From positions 186,001-250,000 of the forward strand of contig CALRWV020000001.1 in NCBI GenBank assembly GCA_943371965.1: a DNA stretch of 64,000 bases, given 5' to 3'. Shown in pieces: positions 59,944 to 64,000 of the stretch. The DNA is from CALRWV02 sp943371965. Its GTDB lineage: Bacteria; Bacteroidota; JABWAT01. The notes beneath the pieces were generated by a model. That model had not been told where the DNA came from. It ran no database searches and saw only the letters and a program-made list of their open reading frames with translations. The stretch's first letter is position 1. Each line of letters begins with the position of its first letter. The translations under genes were made by a program, and so were the position numbers.

Positions 59944-60335
59944 TGTTTGTCTTTAAACATTTCTTGATAAGCCTTTACATGATGAGAAAATTCCTCTTCA
60001 TAAATTGGATAAGCAACGCCTAAAATTGTTATTTCAAAAATGTCGCTGTCCATACCATTTACATTACATCCTACTTGTCCGGTTATCTCAATTCCACTTA
60101 TGTCATAAACTTTCAACTTTGGAATATTCATTGTTTGAATAAGTCGATCTTCAGGATAATCAGTTACTTCAATTTCATTCTTTAAGCAATAGGTTTTAAA
60201 AAAGTCGTAACCAGAAGTGATATTCATAAAATGTATTTGTCCAAATACAACTCCCATTGGAGCGTCTGCTTTTTCGAGTTCAGTCGTTCCGATTTTATTG
60301 TCGTCCAGAAAAATGTCGTAAATTTTCTTTGTCAT
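59940..60335 (-). CDS. Hypothetical protein, first gene of a cassette-like unit
   Basis: 131 residues from ATG 60335 (MTKKIYDIFLDDNKIGTTEL); the frame continues to 60368, but only through the cassette border. Notable stretch LEKADAPMGVVFGQIHF resembles small hypothetical proteins I associate with integron-type cassettes in Gram-negatives, though I cannot assign a domain name. Soluble alpha/beta protein. It overlaps the next gene by 4 bases. Function unknown. Confidence 0.75.
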   Translation of the reverse strand: MTKKIYDIFLDDNKIGTTELEKADAPMGVVFGQIHFMNITSGYDFFKTYCLKNEIEVTDYPEDRLIQTMNIPKLKVYDISGIEITGQVGCNVNGMDSDIFEITILGVAYPIYEEEFSHHVKAYQEMFKDKQ

Positions 60336-60359
60336 TGTTTGATGTCCCGCTAAAGTGAT

Positions 60360-60389
60360 GCATAACAAAATTATTTACGCAATATTGCG
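60360..60389. repeat. Cassette border with CGCAATATTGCG palindrome
   Basis: Contains GCATAAC (60360-60366, the complement GTTATGC starts the cassette) and, next to it, ATTTACGCAATATTG (60373-60387) with the perfect palindrome CGCAATATTGCG (60378-60389). The 15 bases recur inverted at 62740-62754 (CAATATTGCGTAAAT). It might be the insertion site or promoter side of the cassette array. Confidence 0.4.
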
Positions 60390-60478
60390 CATATCCTTTT
60401 TAATCTGCAATTGTTTATTTCGCATTTTCTGATTTATAAAAGTTAAACCGAAACTCAGTCTAAATTCCCTGCCTTTTC

Positions 60479-60605
60479 CCCTGTCTAATCGTAGATTCCA
60501 TCTACGATTTATTTCTGTGGTAGCTTTCAGCTACCTGTCATTCTTTTCGTGTAGCTGAAAGCTACACGATTTTGAGTCGTAGAAGGAATCTACGACTAGA
60601 CAGGG
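60479..60605. repeat. Nested palindrome (cloverleaf-like) repeat
   Basis: The outer arms CCCTGTCTAATCGTAGATTC (60479 onward) and GGAATCTACGACTAGACAGG (60585 onward) pair with one mismatch. Inside are three more hairpins: CGTAGATTCCATCTACG, GTAGCTTTCAGCTAC and GTGTAGCTGAAAGCTACAC. It sits exactly at the border where the second copy of the GH3 leader stops, after its fifth codon or so. It is the main content of the 60369-60956 gap together with the leader copy. Confidence 0.85.
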
Positions 60606-60845
60606 TATTTATTTTTCATGATTTTTATTCGGTTTGAAATGTGAGTGGATTGCGATTGATAAATAGTGTTTCTGATTTATGCTGCATCTTAATAAAAGAA
60701 TAACACTCCGGTTATTATTTCGATAAGGTGGATATTAAAACAATAACTTCACCGATTGGGCAGTGATTCATTTATTGTTTTTCGAGCAGTAAATCAGACC
60801 ATATCATTTTCTTTACAAATTATGATCCAAAAGTTGGGAAGGGGG
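60605..60845 (-). repeat. Leader of the GH3 gene, copy B of the 241-bp direct repeat
   Basis: Matches 58218-58458. It includes the ATG and first codons of the GH3 gene (complement reading ATGAAAAATAAATAC), after which the nested palindrome begins, so it is a truncated gene start. Weaker similarity to the parE side continues to about 60932 (GATTATTTTCTTGAATAG against GATTATTTTCTTGGAAAG). Confidence 0.85.
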
Positions 60846-60956
60846 GAGATAGTGATCTATTAAGCTTATTGATGAATAAAAATCCTTATAGTTGTTGATT
60901 ATTTTCTTGAATAGTATTTACTGCGTGAAAAAATGCATCAACTAACAGACTCAACA

Positions 60957-62678
60957 TTAATTGTTCTCAGTCAATAGCAATTCCTTGGTCTTTTTCAATT
61001 TCGTTAATTCAATTGTGCTTTCTTTTAGATCAATATCAAACTTTTTTATTGATTCTAATTGATTATATAATTTATTTTCTTCTTTTGAAATTTTAACTCC
61101 AATAATTTGCTCAAAAATTGACTTAATCTTTTCATGAATAATACGGATAACTTCATTTTGATGATTGATTAGTATTTCAAATTGCTTTTGTTTTTCTTTG
61201 GATTCTTCAATTATTGATGTGAAATCAAATAATAAAATGATATCTCTTAAATTGAGTTTTTGATTCAATTCAAATTCATTATTTATCGGCATTGGTTCAA
61301 TTGGAGTAAAAAGATCAATCTCAAAACTCTCACGAATTGTTTTAATTTGTAAGTAATTGGACTTAATAATATCAAGGTGTTCAGAAGTATTTATTTTTGA
61401 ATAAATCTTACTTTCAAATTTGATTGTTTTTAAATTAAGTATTTTTTCTAACATTGTCTTTAATGAATTGCATTCTTGATTATAGTCTTCTAATTTATTG
61501 CATTCAATTCTAATTTGTTCTCCAAATTCATTACTTAATTGTTCAAATAAATCACTATAAATGCTTAAGTTATGATTATAACTTTTTTTGCCTAAAAAAT
61601 TATTCGCCAAATTACTAATGTAGTAAGGGGATTCAGATATCATTTTTTTAAGATTTGTTAATTCTTCTTTTCCTATCTTTTCTTCATGTTTTAATTCAAT
61701 CCGACATTTATTTGTATCTTTTATTCTATTATTTAACTCATTGATTTTTTCATTCAATTCTTCAAGTTGTGAATTATGATCACTAATTTCCTGTTGTAGT
61801 TTTTTCTTTTGTTCATCTGCATTGTGGTAAAATATTTTAAAGTTTGTCTCATCGAATGTTAAGTCTGACAATTTGATGAATTTTTCCTCCCATTTTTCAA
61901 TGAGCTCTTGGTTGCTCAAAGAATAATTCTTGTAATAACACTTCAAAATTAAATCATTCTCTATAATTGATCTTTTATATGTTTCTTCATCAAAAACATA
62001 AGCGTTCTGTTTGTTTGTATATATTACATCATTAAATACTAACTTCCTTACATCATCATTTGGATCAAAAGTATTAAATATCCAAAATATAAATATACCA
62101 TGTTCAAAATAAAAATTTTGTCGTCTAGTTATTACATCAAGCCAAGTAGTGGAAAGTTGCAATTCAAAAGCAATTCTCTTGTTATGAAATAATGCATTAA
62201 TATCAGGTTTCTTCCATTCTTTAGATAATTTTTCTTTGATTACCTTTTCAACTTCTACATAAGACACCTCCCCTTTCTTTTCTTCATTTACTCTAAGACA
62301 AATTGCAATCTTATTTTTTAGAGATTCATGTAATTTGCTTTCTTTTGCACCATTATATCTGATACAGTCTACCTCTTCTTTTGTGAGTTTGTTTTTAGTT
62401 TTCAAATGACATTCATCGCTATCTTTTAAATGCGCAAAATGAAATATTTCTGCTTTCCTTTTAATACCAGGAGCGAAACCTCCTCGAATTCTTATTTTCT
62501 GTTTACAGTAATAGCATACAAATCTGGGATCGCGATATCCTTCAATGGCTTGCTGTAGCTCAGATCTATAAATTGTTATCTCATCAAGTGGTTTTTTGAA
62601 GAAATTATCTGAAAATACACAATCACCCGTATCACGGTCTAGCACCTCTGTTATTGTTCGTTTCTTTTTTTGTTCCAT
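60957..62678 (-). CDS. CoiA-like nuclease with coiled-coil C-terminus
   Basis: 573 residues. The N-terminal ~95 residues hold a zinc-binding set C55/C58...H80/H83/C90 (FVCYYCKQK, IFHFAHLKDSDEC), as in competence protein CoiA and related DUF6035-type proteins. A PD-(D/E)XK-like core follows: SKLHESLKNKIA, KKPDINALF (D159) and RIAFELQLSTTWLDVI (E172, Q174). From about 280 there are long coiled coils (EQKKKLQQEISDHNSQLEEL), then a divergent helical end. It stands alone beside a cassette array in AT-rich DNA. Role unknown; DNA uptake or defence are the possibilities suggested by the fold. Confidence 0.7.
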   Translation of the reverse strand: MEQKKKRTITEVLDRDTGDCVFSDNFFKKPLDEITIYRSELQQAIEGYRDPRFVCYYCKQKIRIRGGFAPGIKRKAEIFHFAHLKDSDECHLKTKNKLTKEEVDCIRYNGAKESKLHESLKNKIAICLRVNEEKKGEVSYVEVEKVIKEKLSKEWKKPDINALFHNKRIAFELQLSTTWLDVITRRQNFYFEHGIFIFWIFNTFDPNDDVRKLVFNDVIYTNKQNAYVFDEETYKRSIIENDLILKCYYKNYSLSNQELIEKWEEKFIKLSDLTFDETNFKIFYHNADEQKKKLQQEISDHNSQLEELNEKINELNNRIKDTNKCRIELKHEEKIGKEELTNLKKMISESPYYISNLANNFLGKKSYNHNLSIYSDLFEQLSNEFGEQIRIECNKLEDYNQECNSLKTMLEKILNLKTIKFESKIYSKINTSEHLDIIKSNYLQIKTIRESFEIDLFTPIEPMPINNEFELNQKLNLRDIILLFDFTSIIEESKEKQKQFEILINHQNEVIRIIHEKIKSIFEQIIGVKISKEENKLYNQLESIKKFDIDLKESTIELTKLKKTKELLLTENN

Positions 62679-63134
62679 ATAGACTTTAAAGTGTCCCGAG
62701 AAAGGTTTTAATGTAAAAGTATTATAAAAACAACCAACACAATATTGCGTAAATCATTTCGAAAATGCTAAAATCGTTTAGTAATAACCAGAGAAAGGCT
62801 CATGGATCAAAGTGAATTAAATAAAATGTCCATAATTTGCAAGTCGCTCTGGATTTCAGCAGCAAAACACTTCAAACATTTTGAAATTCCCACCAACTTT
62901 AAAATAACCCCATAGACTCAAGATACAATTATTCTATGATATCCGAATCTTGCAATCACATGTTCATTGTTTATTTCGGATGATATTTCGAATATTATGA
63001 ATCGGGAAGCAGTTTGCTATTACAAGGGAATCAAACTTTATAGATGGCTGTTCCGTTTGTTGATGAACTGAATGAAAAGTAGGCGGTTCACAGGCCGGAT
63101 TCGTGGAGTAGTTAGTCAAGGGGAAAATTTATAT
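62679..63134. other. 456-base gap between the CoiA-like and methyltransferase genes
   Basis: No convincing gene. It contains the inverted copy CAATATTGCGTAAAT (62740-62754) of the cassette-border sequence, a 37-codon frame on + (62802-62915) preceded by AAAGG, and a 24-codon frame (about 62997-63080). Neither resembles a known protein. No palindromic repeat or tRNA was seen. Confidence 0.5.
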
Positions 63135-63797
63135 TCAATTCTTTATTTTGTTAGACGAGTTTCCTGTGTAACCCCAAGCCAAAAACATCCAGCCAAAAAA
63201 ATATTCCTCAACCTCAAATGTTGCAAGGTGTTTCTCTAATTTTGTCCAAGGTTCAGTTTCCATTTTTTGACTTGTTGGCAATGAAAGTTTGGAAAATGCC
63301 AACCGCAGCAATCCGTTTAAAATCCAGCCGTAACGCCTGTTCGAAATTTTTGCTCCAAATATTGCAACTCGGGCATTTTCATTGAGACGGGGAAAGATAG
63401 TTGACAAGGCTTCCTCTGAGCCAAAAACGTCCGGTGCAGCAAACATCAGTACACCATCAAACTTGCCGGTCAGGTTTACTGTACGTGCATCGGCTTCTAC
63501 TACATGAACATTTTCCCATTTGTTTTTTGAAATCCTCTTTCTCGTATTGGTCACAGTTCCCGGACTGATTTCGACACCTACGACTTCACCGGTTGGTCCC
63601 ACCTGATCCCTTAAGTACGGAAAGCTTCCTCCAGATCCACAACCGGCATCAAGTACACGGTCACCCGGTTTTAGATCAAGCAGCCCAACAGCTTTTTGCC
63701 TGACGGGTTTAATGAATGAAAAATCAAAATCAGGAAATGGTCTTGTCAGATATACAAGATACCGTGCATAAAGTGGGTCTTTTGATTCTTTTGCCAT
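63135..63797 (-). CDS. Class I SAM-dependent methyltransferase
   Basis: 220 residues with a Rossmann methyltransferase core. Motif I GDRVLDAGCGSGGSFPYL (about 41-58), the acidic SAM-ribose residue in VVGVEISPGTV, motif II VHVVEADARTV and motif III with FDGVLMFAAPDVFG. The substrate-binding C-terminal half is variable (ISNRRYGWILNGLLRLAF). The substrate is unknown; the shape fits UbiE/Methyltransf_11 type small-molecule enzymes. No operon partner; 203 bases to the right window edge hold nothing recognisable. Confidence 0.85.
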   Translation of the reverse strand: MAKESKDPLYARYLVYLTRPFPDFDFSFIKPVRQKAVGLLDLKPGDRVLDAGCGSGGSFPYLRDQVGPTGEVVGVEISPGTVTNTRKRISKNKWENVHVVEADARTVNLTGKFDGVLMFAAPDVFGSEEALSTIFPRLNENARVAIFGAKISNRRYGWILNGLLRLAFSKLSLPTSQKMETEPWTKLEKHLATFEVEEYFFGWMFLAWGYTGNSSNKIKN

Positions 63798-64000
63798 AAC
63801 AATATTTTTTCTGTTTACTGTTTCCTGTTAGCCGAATTTCGGCGATTAATCTCTTGTTTTTTATTTCAGGGATAGACCTGTTTCATGACAAGATAAGAAA
63901 TTTATTACCCTGATTTCAGTTGATTTTTATTTTTGATTAATAGTCTCAGGATAAGTCAGCCAGATTGTCTGAGTTTAAGGGGAAAAAATCAGAATAGTTA

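Noticed and set aside
62802..62915. A 37-codon frame on the + strand (MDQSELNKMSIICKSLWISA...) with AAAGG upstream
   Set aside because: Too short and without recognisable features; conservation is needed before it can be called a gene.
62997..63080. A 24-codon frame with basic and aromatic residues, looking like a transposase remnant
   Set aside because: Too little sequence to support a match to any transposase.

Overview
The window is a compact, AT-rich bacterial chromosome segment with no phage or IS transposase. Several traits point to the FCB group (Bacteroidota, Ignavibacteriota or relatives): signal peptides ending in SQ or AQ, few Shine-Dalgarno sites, TATTTTTG boxes resembling the Bacteroidota -7 element TAnnTTTG, a Reg_prop/Y_Y_Y hybrid sensor kinase, a SPOR lipoprotein, a GxxExxY protein and a DUF4143 ATPase. 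This placement is inference; there is no rRNA in the window. No tRNA or CRISPR array was seen.

Layout. 1-13 kb: a ZIP metal transporter cut by the left edge, the dnaX-ybaB-recR replication/repair operon, two sensor-kinase genes (GAF-kinase and receiver-kinase), an rlmD-type rRNA methyltransferase, a small envelope-protein pair and a large M16 peptidase. 13-27 kb: a GxxExxY protein between repeats, the uvrD helicase, a DUF3332 protein, a 52-residue MshEN-like protein, a 1,228-residue hybrid two-component protein, an HPr-kinase-like P-loop protein, a HAD protein that has lost its catalytic aspartates, deoC with a Cys-rich extension, a SPOR lipoprotein, glnB and uvrB.

27-47 kb is a Wzx/Wzy-type surface polysaccharide locus. 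Sugar nucleotides are made by rfbB, a wbpA-like dehydrogenase and a wbpE-like aminotransferase. Export and length control come from an SLBB protein and Wzz. The variable core holds Wzy, Wzx, an FkbM methyltransferase and five glycosyltransferases. A WcaJ/WbaP-type initiating transferase, a dolichyl-phosphate-mannose-synthase-like enzyme and a glycosyltransferase fused to a WcaJ-like membrane half complete it. The variable core (about 32.2-41.3 kb) is clearly more AT-rich than its flanks. accA follows.

47.9-58.2 kb runs mostly on the minus strand: a DUF4143 ATPase between two near-identical 35-bp palindromes, an AI-2E family transporter, a YihY/BrkB protein, a DUF748 protein, a secreted ADP-ribosylglycohydrolase-family protein, a DUF4349 lipoprotein and a GH3 beta-glucosidase.

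58.2-62.8 kb is the most unusual part. The 241-bp leader of the GH3 gene is duplicated, and between the copies lie two cassette-like units: parDE, and a pair of hypothetical genes. Each unit ends in an attC-like imperfect palindrome that overlaps the stop codon of its last gene. A CoiA-like nuclease/coiled-coil gene follows. No integron integrase is in the window. The right end carries a SAM methyltransferase. At least eight kinds of intergenic palindromic or low-complexity repeats are scattered throughout, and one pair has invaded the 5' end of the SLBB gene.
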